Assembly (NCBI RefSeq): GCF_005844085.1
Contig: NZ_VCDI01000002.1
Coordinates: forward strand, 620,001-684,000
Direction: 5' to 3'
From: Lichenicoccus roseus
Lineage (GTDB): Bacteria > Pseudomonadota > Alphaproteobacteria > Acetobacterales > Acetobacteraceae
Length of the DNA: 64,000 nt
In this document: piece after piece, positions 54,545 to 63,185 of the stretch
How the letters are laid out: every line of letters begins with the position of its first letter
Position numbering within the stretch: the first letter of the stretch is position 1
Notes under the pieces: model-generated
What the model saw: the letters and a program-made list of their open reading frames with translations, nothing else
What the model was told of the DNA's origin: nothing
Database searches by the model: none
Position numbers and translations under genes: made by a program

Positions 54545-55560
54545 TGGCGCGTAAGGACTGGGGGCTGCTGCTGCTGCTGCTCGTCGTCGGCGGCGTCACC
54601 GCCATACTCAATCCGCGTTTCCTGTCGGCGGTCAACCTGCTCGACATGGCCAACCTGATCGGCCTGTTCGGGATCTTCTCGATCGGCGTCGGCATGGTGA
54701 TCATCACCGGCGGCATCGACCTGTCGGTGGGTTCGATCTTCGCGTTGCTCGGGGTGGTGTTCATCGACCTGCTGGTCAATCGCGGCGTGCCGTGGCCGCT
54801 GGCGATCCTGGCCGTCGTCGCCGGCGGCGTCGTGCTCGGCGGGCTGCAGGGCCTGCTGGTGACCAAGGCGAAGCTGCAGCCGTTCGTCGTCACCTTGTGC
54901 GGCCTGCTGATCTACCGGGGTGCGGCGCGCTACTACACCACCGACGCGACCATGGGCTTCGGCTATTCCGACGATTTCGACTGGCTCGGATGGCTCGCCT
55001 CGGGCCGCAGCTGGGGCATCCCGCACCCGTTCATCCTGCTCATCATCGTCGCCGTCGTCATGGGCGTGCTGCTGCACCGCTCGGTGTTCGGGCGCTACCT
55101 GTTCGCCATCGGGCGCAACGAGGAGGCTGCGCGCTTCTCCGGCATACGCACCGACGCGGTGGTCATCGGCGCCTACGTCATCAGCGGGGGGCTGGCGGGT
55201 GTCGCCACGATCTGCCTGGTCTTCTACACCAATTCCGTGTCGCCCTCCTCGTTCGGCAACTTCTACGAGCTGTATGCCATCGCCGCCGCCGTACTGGGCG
55301 GCTGCAGCCTGCGTGGCGGCGAGGGCTCGGTCATCGGCATCGTGCTCGGCACCGCCCTGCTGCAGGTCCTGCAGAACCTGGTGAACATCCTCGGCATCCC
55401 GAGCTCGCTGAACTTCGCCGTGATGGGCACCGTCATCCTGCTCGGCGTGCTGGCCGACCAGCCCATCGTGCGACGCGCGATCCCATCGTTCCGCACCCTG
55501 CGGCCGGGCCGCGGCACCGCGAAGCCGGTTCCGGGGTCGGTGGCGCCAGACCGATCCTGA
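54544..55560 (+). CDS. Ribose-type ABC transporter permease
   Basis: 338 residues with about 9-10 membrane helices, a single CUT2 permease (RbsC/AraH-like). Signature region GMVIITGGIDLSVGSIFALLG with the conserved GGIDLSVG, and GGCSLRGGEGSVIGIVLGTALLQVL near the C-terminus. Works as a homodimer with the ATPase upstream. Its ATG is preceded by the micro-frame described at 54521. Final gene of the importer operon; zwf follows after 94 bases. Confidence 0.93.
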   Translation: MARKDWGLLLLLLVVGGVTAILNPRFLSAVNLLDMANLIGLFGIFSIGVGMVIITGGIDLSVGSIFALLGVVFIDLLVNRGVPWPLAILAVVAGGVVLGGLQGLLVTKAKLQPFVVTLCGLLIYRGAARYYTTDATMGFGYSDDFDWLGWLASGRSWGIPHPFILLIIVAVVMGVLLHRSVFGRYLFAIGRNEEAARFSGIRTDAVVIGAYVISGGLAGVATICLVFYTNSVSPSSFGNFYELYAIAAAVLGGCSLRGGEGSVIGIVLGTALLQVLQNLVNILGIPSSLNFAVMGTVILLGVLADQPIVRRAIPSFRTLRPGRGTAKPVPGSVAPDRS

Positions 55561-55654
55561 GGGTCCAGCCAGGAAACCGTCCGCCGTCACCGCGTTCACC
55601 ACTCGGTGAGCCGGTTTGCCAGACCCGGCCAGGTACGGAACAGGAGCAGCACGC

Positions 55655-57208
55655 ATGGAAAAGATCGCCGAGGTCTCGTCACCCGCGCAGGCGGACCACA
55701 AGATCCCGCCTGCCGCCGCCAAGCCGGCGCCGCCCTGCACCCTGATCATCTTCGGGGCCCATGGCGACCTGACCAAGCGGCTGCTGATGCCGGCGCTCTA
55801 CAACCTGACCTCCGCGCACCTGCTGGACGACCAATTCACCGTCATCGGCGTGGACCGCGTCGACAGCAACGACGACGAGTGGCGCAAGTCGCTGGCCGAT
55901 ACCATGCAGGAGTTCACCAAGGATCCGGATGCCGAATTCTACACGCCCGAGATCAACCAGGACTGGTGGGGCTGGCTGAACCAGAGGCTGCACTACCACA
56001 AGGCCGACTTCACCGACGTAAGCCAGCTGCAGGGTCTCGCCGAGCACGTCAACAAGACCGGCAATGCGGTGTTCTATCTCGCGGTGGCGTCGCGCTTCTT
56101 TGCGACCGTCGTCGAGAATATCGGCAAGGCCGGCCTGACCAAGCAGGAGAACGACCATTTCCGCCGGGTGGTGATCGAGAAGCCGTTCGGCTCCGATCTC
56201 GACAGCAGCAAGGCGCTGAACGCCTCGATCCTCAAGGTGCTGGACGAGAGCCAGATCTACCGGATCGACCATTTCCTCGGCAAGGAGACGGTGCAGAACA
56301 TTCTTGCCATGCGCTTCGGCAACAGCGTGTTCGAACCGCTCTGGCGCCGTGAGCATATCGACCACGTGCAGATCACCGCTGCCGAGACGGTCGGCGTGGA
56401 GGGTCGCGGGGCGTTCTACGAACCGACCGGTGCGCTGCGCGACATGATCCCGAACCACCTGTTCCAGCTGTTCGCGATGATCGCGATGGAGCCGCCGAAC
56501 TCGTTCAGCGCCGAGACGGTGCGAACCGCAAAGGAGCAGCTGTTCGAGGCGGTGCGTCCGGTCACGCCCGAGGATTCGGTGCGTGGCCAGTACGGCGGCG
56601 GCACGGTGCAGGGCAAGCAGGTCACCGCCTACCGCGAGAGCGCCGGTGTCGCGCACGACAGCAACACCGAGACCTATGTCGCGCTGAAGCTGCATGTCGA
56701 CAACTGGCGCTGGGCGGACGTGCCGTTCTACATGCGCACCGGCAAGTGCCTGACCGGTCGTCGCACCGAGATCGTGGTGCATTTCAGGCATGCGCCGTTC
56801 GGCATGTTCCACGATACCCCGATGGACAAGCTGCCGCAGAACACGCTCACCCTGAACATCCAGCCGGCGCAGGGCGTGACCTGGAACATCGCCGCCAAGA
56901 TCCCGGGGCCGAAGATGGAGCTGTCCGGCGTCGAGATGAAGTTCCGCTACGAGGACGCCTTCAAGCTGACGCCGAATGTCGGCTACGAGACGCTTCTGTA
57001 TGATTGCCTGACTGGCGACGCGACCCTGTTCCAGCGCGCCGACAACATCGACGCCGCCTGGAAGGTGGTGGATCCGGCGCTGAAGGCCTGGGCCGCCGAC
57101 AAGAGCGGCCCGGAGATCTATCAGGCGGGCAGCGCCGGACCGAAGGGCGCCGAGGCGCTGCTTGGCCGGGATGGCCGGCAGTGGGCGCCACTGAACCAGC
57201 CGGAGTAG
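55655..57208 (+). CDS. zwf: Glucose-6-phosphate 1-dehydrogenase
   Basis: 517 residues, start at the ATG behind AGGAGCAGCACGC. An N-terminal ~25-residue extension precedes the NADP+ fold (LIIFGAHGDLTKRLL). Substrate/catalytic region VIEKPFG and RIDHFLGKETVQN with the catalytic His, as in the G6PD family. First step of the oxidative pentose phosphate and Entner-Doudoroff routes, making NADPH. It follows the sugar importer closely on the same strand, so it may be read with it, although a promoter in the 94-base gap is possible. Confidence 0.96.
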   Translation: MEKIAEVSSPAQADHKIPPAAAKPAPPCTLIIFGAHGDLTKRLLMPALYNLTSAHLLDDQFTVIGVDRVDSNDDEWRKSLADTMQEFTKDPDAEFYTPEINQDWWGWLNQRLHYHKADFTDVSQLQGLAEHVNKTGNAVFYLAVASRFFATVVENIGKAGLTKQENDHFRRVVIEKPFGSDLDSSKALNASILKVLDESQIYRIDHFLGKETVQNILAMRFGNSVFEPLWRREHIDHVQITAAETVGVEGRGAFYEPTGALRDMIPNHLFQLFAMIAMEPPNSFSAETVRTAKEQLFEAVRPVTPEDSVRGQYGGGTVQGKQVTAYRESAGVAHDSNTETYVALKLHVDNWRWADVPFYMRTGKCLTGRRTEIVVHFRHAPFGMFHDTPMDKLPQNTLTLNIQPAQGVTWNIAAKIPGPKMELSGVEMKFRYEDAFKLTPNVGYETLLYDCLTGDATLFQRADNIDAAWKVVDPALKAWAADKSGPEIYQAGSAGPKGAEALLGRDGRQWAPLNQPE

Positions 57209-57408
57209 GCTTAAACTACACTTCAGGATCGGGTTTCTCCTGGGTCGTCCGGTCATTTGTACGGCTGGGCGTCGTGCTGTCCTTGACATCCAGCCGGGAG
57301 TGATGATCTCTGGCGGGCAATCGACGCGGCATGCCGTCGTCGGCAAGCCTTGCCACGCACCAGATGCGTGGAACATCACTGCCAGACGAATGCCACGGGA
57401 ACCTCGGC
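57209..57408 (+). other. 200-bp intergenic region before the SsuC-like permease
   Basis: Holds the end of zwf and the likely promoter of the next operon; a TTGACA (57284-57289) is the best -35-like match but no good -10 follows at 16-18 bases. The frame of the permease is open upstream to 57331 but that part is not family-like. No terminator hairpin with T-run seen. Confidence 0.3.
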
Positions 57409-58260
57409 ATGCTCGACACCACCCTCCAGCCGGTTGCCGACCAGAGCGCGTCCCAGCGGCGTCCGGTGCGGCCAGCACGCTCGACCACCGGGCAGGCGGC
57501 TCGCCGTCCGGGGCCGTGGCGCCGCCTGGCGTCGCCGGTCGTGGTGCTGGCGCTCTGGCAGGCTGCATGCTCGGCCGGGCTGATCTCGCCGCAGACCCTG
57601 GCCTCGCCCTGGCAGATCCTGCAGACCGCGATCAGCCTCACCCGCGACGGCACCCTGCCGCACAACCTGCTGGTCTCGCTCGGCCGTGCGCTCAGCGGCC
57701 TGGCCATCGGCACCGTCGCGGGTGTCGCGCTGGCACTGGTCGCCGGCCTGTCCCGGCTCGGCGAGGATGCGGTCGACGCGCTGATGCAGATGGGCCGCAC
57801 CCTGCCGGTGCTGGCGATGGTGCCGCTGTTCATCCTGTGGTTCGGCATCGGCGAGACACCGAAGATCGCGCTGGTCTCGCTCGGGGTGCTGTTCCCGATC
57901 TACCTCAACCTGTTCAAGGGCGTGCGCAACGTCGACCCCAAGCTGCTCGAGATGGCGCGCACGCTTGGCCTGTCGCGGGCGCAGACCATCCTGCAGGTGA
58001 TCCTGCCGGGCGCGTTGCCCGACCTGCTGCTCGGCCTGCGTTTCGCGGTCGGCATCTCCTGGCTGATGCTGGTGGTCGCCGAGCAGATCAACGCCAACAG
58101 CGGCATCGGCCACATGATGATGGATGCGGAGGACTTCCTGCGCACCGACATCATCCTGGTCGGGCTGTTCGTCTACGCCGCCCTTGGGCTTATTTCCGAC
58201 CAGATCGTGCGCAGCATCGAGGCCCGCGTGCTGGCCTGGCGTCCTTCCAATGTGCGCTGA
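57409..58260 (+). CDS. ABC transporter permease of the SsuC/TauC type
   Basis: 283 residues, start ATG (MLDTTLQPVADQS) with GGGAACC upstream. Six membrane helices after a Pro/Arg-rich tail; EAA loop DPKLLEMARTLGLSRAQTILQVILPGALPDLL and GISWLMLVVAEQINANSGIGHMMMDA, characteristic of the sulfonate/taurine/nitrate-type permeases. Partner ATPase is 27 bases downstream; no binding protein lies in this operon. Substrate undetermined (aliphatic sulfonates most often for this type). Confidence 0.88.
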   Translation: MLDTTLQPVADQSASQRRPVRPARSTTGQAARRPGPWRRLASPVVVLALWQAACSAGLISPQTLASPWQILQTAISLTRDGTLPHNLLVSLGRALSGLAIGTVAGVALALVAGLSRLGEDAVDALMQMGRTLPVLAMVPLFILWFGIGETPKIALVSLGVLFPIYLNLFKGVRNVDPKLLEMARTLGLSRAQTILQVILPGALPDLLLGLRFAVGISWLMLVVAEQINANSGIGHMMMDAEDFLRTDIILVGLFVYAALGLISDQIVRSIEARVLAWRPSNVR

Positions 58261-58287
58261 GCCCACCCTGTCGCGAGGAAACACGCC

Positions 58288-59028
58288 ATGAACATGATGC
58301 ATCGCCCGGAGCCGGTGATCCGACCCGAGCCGGTCATACGCATCGAGGGACTGACGCGTCGCTTCGGCGGTCCCGCTGTGCTCGATGCGCTGGATCTCAG
58401 CGTCGGGCGTGGCGAGTTCGTGGCCCTGCTCGGACGCAGCGGCTCGGGCAAGACCACGCTGCTGCGCACCCTGGCCGGCCTTGACGACGTGACCGAGGGC
58501 CGCGTGCAGGTTCCGGGCGATGTCGCCGTGGTGTTCCAGGAGAGCCGGCTGCTGCCCTGGAAGCGGGTCTGGCAGAATGTCGGGCTCGGTCTCGGCGCGC
58601 GTGACGCCAAGGACCGCGCGATCGCGGCCCTCGGCGAGGTCGGGCTCGATCATCGTGTCGATGCCTGGCCGCTGACGCTCTCCGGCGGCGAGGCGCAGCG
58701 GGCCGGCATCGCGCGCGCCCTGGTGCGCGAGCCGCAGTTCCTGATGCTGGACGAGCCGTTCGCCTCGCTCGATGCGCTGACCCGCCTGAAGATGCAGGCC
58801 ATGGTCGGCGAGCTCTGGCAGCGTCATCGCTGCGCGGTGCTCCTGGTCACCCACGATGTGGACGAGGCGCTGCTGCTGGCCGACCGGGCCGTGGTACTCG
58901 AGCACGGACGCATCCGCACCGAGGTCGATATCGACCTGCCGCGCCCGCGACGGCACGCCGACGCCGAGTTCAACCGCCTGCGCGGCGTGCTGCTCGATGC
59001 CCTGGGGGTCGAGCAGGCGTCGCACTGA
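58288..59028 (+). CDS. ABC transporter ATPase of the SsuB/TauB type
   Basis: 246 residues. Walker A GRSGSGKT, Q loop VVFQESRLLPWKRV (typical of SsuB), signature LSGGEAQRAGIARAL, Walker B FLMLDEPFASLD, H loop VTHDVDEAL. Near the N-terminus the hexapeptide RPEPVI occurs twice in a row, a small in-frame duplication. Pairs with the upstream permease. The missing SsuA-type binding protein must come from elsewhere. Confidence 0.9.
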   Translation: MNMMHRPEPVIRPEPVIRIEGLTRRFGGPAVLDALDLSVGRGEFVALLGRSGSGKTTLLRTLAGLDDVTEGRVQVPGDVAVVFQESRLLPWKRVWQNVGLGLGARDAKDRAIAALGEVGLDHRVDAWPLTLSGGEAQRAGIARALVREPQFLMLDEPFASLDALTRLKMQAMVGELWQRHRCAVLLVTHDVDEALLLADRAVVLEHGRIRTEVDIDLPRPRRHADAEFNRLRGVLLDALGVEQASH

Positions 59029-59085
59029 CGGGGCCATCCGCACGGCCCCTTCGCGCAACGCCGCGGCGCGTCCTATAAGGCGCGC

Positions 59086-59913
59086 ATGATCGCGTTCACC
59101 AAGATGCAGGGCGCCGGGAACGACTTCGTCGTCATCGATGAGCGGGGTGTGCCGAGCGGGTTGCAACCGGCGCAGCTGGCGTGGATCGCCAACCGGCGGC
59201 TCGGCGTCGGCTGCGACCAGGTCATCCTGCTGCAGCACGACGGCGAGACCGATGCCTTCGTGCGCTTCCTCAACGGCGACGGCACGGAATCCGGCGCTTG
59301 CGGCAACGGTTCGCGCTGCATCGCTTCGCTGCTGGCGGACGAGACCGGTCGCGATGCGGTCTCGATGCGCACACAGGCGGGAATACTGGCGGCGCAGCGG
59401 CTCGGGCCGGGTAGGGCACGGGTCGATCTCGGCGCACCCCGGCTGGATTGGCAATCGGTGCCGCTGGCTGAAGCGCAGGACACCTTGCATGTCGCGCTGG
59501 ACGGCATGGACGCGGCGTGCTGCTCGATGGGCAATCCGCATGCGACCCTGTTCATCGACGATGCCGACGCCATCGATATCGCCACGGTGGGTCCGCTTCT
59601 GGAGTGGCACGGGATGTTCCCGCACGGTGCCAACATCGGGTTCGCGCAGGTCCTGTCCGCGTCGGCGCTGCGGCTGCGAGTCTGGGAGCGTGGCGCCGGG
59701 CTGACGCTCGCCTGCGGGTCAGGCGCCTGCGCCGCGCTGGTGAACGCCCACCGGCGCGGGCTGGTGGGCCGCCGGGCGACGATCGAGATGCCGGGCGGCG
59801 TGCTCGAGGTCGAGTGGGACGCGGCAGGGTCCGTCCAGCTTTGCGGTCCGACCGCCACCGTGTTCACCGGGACCATCCCCCGCGCGGCTCTCCCCCACGC
59901 ATCTCTCTCATGA
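59086..59913 (+). CDS. dapF: Diaminopimelate epimerase
   Basis: 275 residues, two-fold pseudo-symmetric fold with catalytic Cys72 (ACGNGSRC) and Cys210 (LACGSGAC). Start MIAFTKMQGAGNDFVVID is the conserved N-terminus. Converts LL- to meso-diaminopimelate for lysine and peptidoglycan. ATGA overlap with mtaB downstream. First gene of a dapF-mtaB-ftsY operon, a frequent order in alphaproteobacteria. Confidence 0.97.
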   Translation: MIAFTKMQGAGNDFVVIDERGVPSGLQPAQLAWIANRRLGVGCDQVILLQHDGETDAFVRFLNGDGTESGACGNGSRCIASLLADETGRDAVSMRTQAGILAAQRLGPGRARVDLGAPRLDWQSVPLAEAQDTLHVALDGMDAACCSMGNPHATLFIDDADAIDIATVGPLLEWHGMFPHGANIGFAQVLSASALRLRVWERGAGLTLACGSGACAALVNAHRRGLVGRRATIEMPGGVLEVEWDAAGSVQLCGPTATVFTGTIPRAALPHASLS

Positions 59914-61172
59914 GCGAGCCCGAGATCCTCACCTTCGGCTGCCGGCTGAACCGCTACGAGAGCGAGGTGATGCGCGGCCATGTCGCGGCCTCGGACGACC
60001 GCCGCGGGCTGGTGATCGTCAACACCTGCGCGGTAACCGGCGAGGCGGAGCGGCAGGCGCGCCAGGCGATCCGGCGCGCGCATCGCGAGAAGCCCGACGC
60101 GCGCATCGTGGTCACCGGATGCGCCGCGCAGATCGATCCCGGCCGCTGGGCGGCGCTCCCGGGCGTCTCGCGGGTTGTCGGCAACGACGACAAGCTGCGC
60201 GCCGAGACCTGGTCGATGGCGTCGGCATCGTCCGGCCATGCGGTCTCCGACATCATGCAGGCCCGCGAGACGGCGCCGCACCTGGTCACCGATTTCGCCG
60301 ACCGGGCGCGTGCTTTCCTGGAAGTGCAGCAGGGCTGCGATCACCGCTGCACCTTCTGCATCATCCCGTTCGGCCGCGGGCCGAGCCGCTCGGTGCCGAT
60401 GGGCGCCGTTGCCCGCCAGGCGCGGGCGCTGGTGCGGAGTGGCTACGCCGAGATCGTGCTCACCGGCGTCGACATCACCTCGTACGGGGCCGACCTGCCC
60501 GGCCGGCCGGGGCTCGGCCAGCTCGCCCGCCGGCTGCTTGCCCTGGTGCCGGAACTGCCACGGCTGCGGCTGTCCTCGCTCGACCCGACCGAAATCGACG
60601 ACGACCTCTGGCGGCTGATCGAGAGCGAGCCGCGGCTGATGCCGCACCTGCATCTCTCGCTGCAGGCCGGGTCGGACATCGTGCTGAAGCGCATGAAGCG
60701 ACGGCATTCGGTGGCCGACGCCGCCGCGGTGATCCGGCGCGCCCGCACGCTGCGGCCCGGCATCGGCATCGGCGCCGACCTGATCGCCGGTTTCCCGACC
60801 GAGGACGAGGCGCTGTTCGGGCAGACGCTGGCCTTCGTGCGCGAGCATGCGGTGCCGTACCTGCATGTCTTCCCGTACAGCGAGCGTCCCGGCACCCCGG
60901 CGGCGCGCATGCCCGCGGTGCCGGTACCGGTGCGGCGCGAGCGGGCGCGCCGGCTGCGCGAGGCCGGGCAGGAGGTCGCGCAGGCGTTCCATGCCGACCT
61001 GCTCGGTCGGACGGTCTCGGTCCTGATGGAAACCCCCACGCGCGGGCATTCCGGGCAGTTCGCGCCGGTGCGCCTGGACGCTCCGTGCGACGATGCCCCG
61101 GGCACGGTGATCGCGGCGCGCGCCGTCGCCCTGGACGATGCCGGGCTGCTGGCGGAGAGGATCGAGGCTTAG
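59910..61172 (+). CDS. mtaB: tRNA t6A37 methylthiotransferase MtaB (radical SAM)
   Basis: 420 residues. N-terminal UPF0004 domain with Cys11, Cys40 and Cys71 for the auxiliary cluster, then radical SAM motif CDHRCTFC (Cys143, 147, 150). C-terminal TRAM-like tail. Adds a methylthio group to t6A at position 37 of ANN-reading tRNAs. MiaB and RimO are the alternatives; the short FGCRLNRYES start and the overall length fit MtaB. Overlaps dapF by ATGA and touches ftsY. Confidence 0.9.
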   Translation: MSEPEILTFGCRLNRYESEVMRGHVAASDDRRGLVIVNTCAVTGEAERQARQAIRRAHREKPDARIVVTGCAAQIDPGRWAALPGVSRVVGNDDKLRAETWSMASASSGHAVSDIMQARETAPHLVTDFADRARAFLEVQQGCDHRCTFCIIPFGRGPSRSVPMGAVARQARALVRSGYAEIVLTGVDITSYGADLPGRPGLGQLARRLLALVPELPRLRLSSLDPTEIDDDLWRLIESEPRLMPHLHLSLQAGSDIVLKRMKRRHSVADAAAVIRRARTLRPGIGIGADLIAGFPTEDEALFGQTLAFVREHAVPYLHVFPYSERPGTPAARMPAVPVPVRRERARRLREAGQEVAQAFHADLLGRTVSVLMETPTRGHSGQFAPVRLDAPCDDAPGTVIAARAVALDDAGLLAERIEA

Positions 61173-62135
61173 ATGGCGCTGGGTTTCTTCAGCCGGCTCA
61201 AGGAAGGCCTGTCGCGCAGCACGCAGAAGCTGGGCGGCAACATCGCGGCGGTGTTCACCAGGCGCCGGCTCGACGATGCGGCGCTCGAGGAACTCGAGGA
61301 GCTGCTGATCGCGGCCGACCTGGGCCCCGCGGTGGCGGGACGGGTGATCGACGAGTTCCGCCGCACCCGCTTCGGCAACGAGGTCACCGACGAGGAGGTG
61401 CGGGTGGCGCTCTCCGCCGAGGTGGCGCGCGTGCTCGAGCCGGTGGCGATCCCGTTCGTGCCGGACCCGGCGCTGAAGCCGCACGTTGTGCTGGTGGTCG
61501 GCGTCAACGGCACCGGCAAGACCACCACCATCGGCAAGATGGCGCTGCAGTACGGGCGCGCGGGGGTGAGGACCATCCTGGTCGCCGGCGACACCTTCCG
61601 CGCCGCCGCCGTCGAGCAGCTGCAGATCTGGGGCGAGCGGGTCGGCGCGCCGGTGATCGCGGGCGCCCCCAACGCGGATGCCGCCGGGCTTGCCTACCAG
61701 GCCTTCGAGCGCGCCCGTGCGGAGGGCGCCGACCTGCTGCTGATCGACACCGCCGGGCGCCTGCACAACAAGGGCGCGCTGATGGAGGAGCTGGCCAAGA
61801 TCATCCGCGTGCTGCGCAAGTTCGACGAGACCGCGCCGCATTCGGTGCTGCTGGTGCTCGATGCGACCACCGGGCAGAACGCCATCGAGCAGGTGCGGGT
61901 GTTCAAGGAGATGGTGAACATCAGCGGCCTGATCGTGACCAAGCTCGATGGCAGCGCGCGCGGCGGCATCGTGGTGGCGCTGGCCGAGGCGTTCGGCTTG
62001 CCGGTGCATGCGGTCGGCGTCGGCGAGAAGGCGGAGGATCTGCGCCCCTTCCGGGCGGCGGATTTCGCCCGCGGCCTGGTCGGCGATAGCGTGCGCCTGA
62101 CAGCTTCCCAGCCATCCGCAGACCCGGAGACCTGA
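61173..62135 (+). CDS. ftsY: Signal recognition particle receptor FtsY
   Basis: 320 residues: N domain (~1-95) without the long acidic A region of E. coli FtsY, then the G domain with GVNGTGKT (110-117), DTFRAAA, DTAGR, TKLDGSARGG. Receives ribosome-nascent chain complexes for membrane insertion. Starts directly after the mtaB stop. The short A-less form is common in alphaproteobacteria. Confidence 0.96.
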   Translation: MALGFFSRLKEGLSRSTQKLGGNIAAVFTRRRLDDAALEELEELLIAADLGPAVAGRVIDEFRRTRFGNEVTDEEVRVALSAEVARVLEPVAIPFVPDPALKPHVVLVVGVNGTGKTTTIGKMALQYGRAGVRTILVAGDTFRAAAVEQLQIWGERVGAPVIAGAPNADAAGLAYQAFERARAEGADLLLIDTAGRLHNKGALMEELAKIIRVLRKFDETAPHSVLLVLDATTGQNAIEQVRVFKEMVNISGLIVTKLDGSARGGIVVALAEAFGLPVHAVGVGEKAEDLRPFRAADFARGLVGDSVRLTASQPSADPET

Positions 62136-62138
62136 ACC

Positions 62139-63155
62139 ATGCGTGCCATCGGCTACCAGCAGCCCGGACCGATCTCGGACCCGGCCTCGCTGTGCGACAT
62201 CGACCTGCCACGCCCGAGCCCGACCGGCCGCGACCTGCTGGTGCGGGTGCGCGCGGTCTCGGTGAACCCGGTCGACACCAAGATCAGGTCGTCGGCGGCG
62301 CCCGAAGCCGGCGGATGGAAGGTGCTGGGCTGGGACGCCGCCGGCACGGTGGTGGAGGCCGGCCTGCAGACCACCCGGTTCAAGACCGGCGACGAGGTCT
62401 ACTATGCGGGTGCGATCGGCCGGCCCGGCACCAATGCCGAATACCATCTGGTCGACGAGCGGATCGTCGGGCGCAAGCCGGCCTCGCTCGATTTCAGCGA
62501 GGCGGCGGCGCTGCCGCTGACCGCGATCACCGCCTGGGAGGCGCTGTTCGACCGTCTCGAGGTGCGCCGACCGGTGGCGGGTGCGGCGCCGGTGCTGCTG
62601 GTCATCGGCGGCGCCGGTGGCGTGGGCTCGATGGCGATCCAGCTGGCCCGGGTGCTCACCGGCCTCACCGTGATCGCCACCGCGTCGCGGCCGGAGACCG
62701 TGCAGTGGGTGGAGGCGCTCGGAGCCCACCATGTCATCAACCATCGCGAGCCGCTGGCCCCGCAGGTCGAGGCGCTCGGCCTCGGCGCTCCGTCCGTCGT
62801 GTTCTCCACCACCAACACCAACGACCATGTCGGCGACATCGCGGAGCTGATCGCACCGCAGGGCCGCTTCGCTCTGATCGACGATCCGAAATCGCTCGAC
62901 ATCGTGCCGTTCAAGCGCAAGAGCGTGTCGATCCACTGGGAGCTGATGTTCACCCGGTCGATCTACGACACGCAGGATATCGAGCAGCAGGGCATCCTGC
63001 TCGGCGAGGTGGCGCGGCTGGTCGACCAGGCACGGCTGCGTTCCACCATGACGCAGCAGTTCGGGACCATCAACGCCGCCAACCTGAAGCGCGCCCATGC
63101 CCTGCTGGAGTCCGGCCGCTCGATCGGCAAGATCGTGCTGAGCGGCTTCGAGTAG
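62139..63155 (+). CDS. Zinc-binding-type quinone/alkene reductase (MDR family)
   Basis: 338 residues, medium-chain dehydrogenase fold: GWDAAGTVVEAG in the GroES-like part, cofactor loop LVIGGAGGVGSMAIQLA. It lacks the four structural-zinc cysteines, so it belongs with NADPH:quinone oxidoreductase or zinc-independent alkenal reductases. Starts three bases after ftsY. Possible stress or aldehyde detoxification role; substrate unknown. Confidence 0.85.
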   Translation: MRAIGYQQPGPISDPASLCDIDLPRPSPTGRDLLVRVRAVSVNPVDTKIRSSAAPEAGGWKVLGWDAAGTVVEAGLQTTRFKTGDEVYYAGAIGRPGTNAEYHLVDERIVGRKPASLDFSEAAALPLTAITAWEALFDRLEVRRPVAGAAPVLLVIGGAGGVGSMAIQLARVLTGLTVIATASRPETVQWVEALGAHHVINHREPLAPQVEALGLGAPSVVFSTTNTNDHVGDIAELIAPQGRFALIDDPKSLDIVPFKRKSVSIHWELMFTRSIYDTQDIEQQGILLGEVARLVDQARLRSTMTQQFGTINAANLKRAHALLESGRSIGKIVLSGFE

Positions 63156-63185
63156 AGCGGCAATCACCCACGGCAAGGACCTCCC

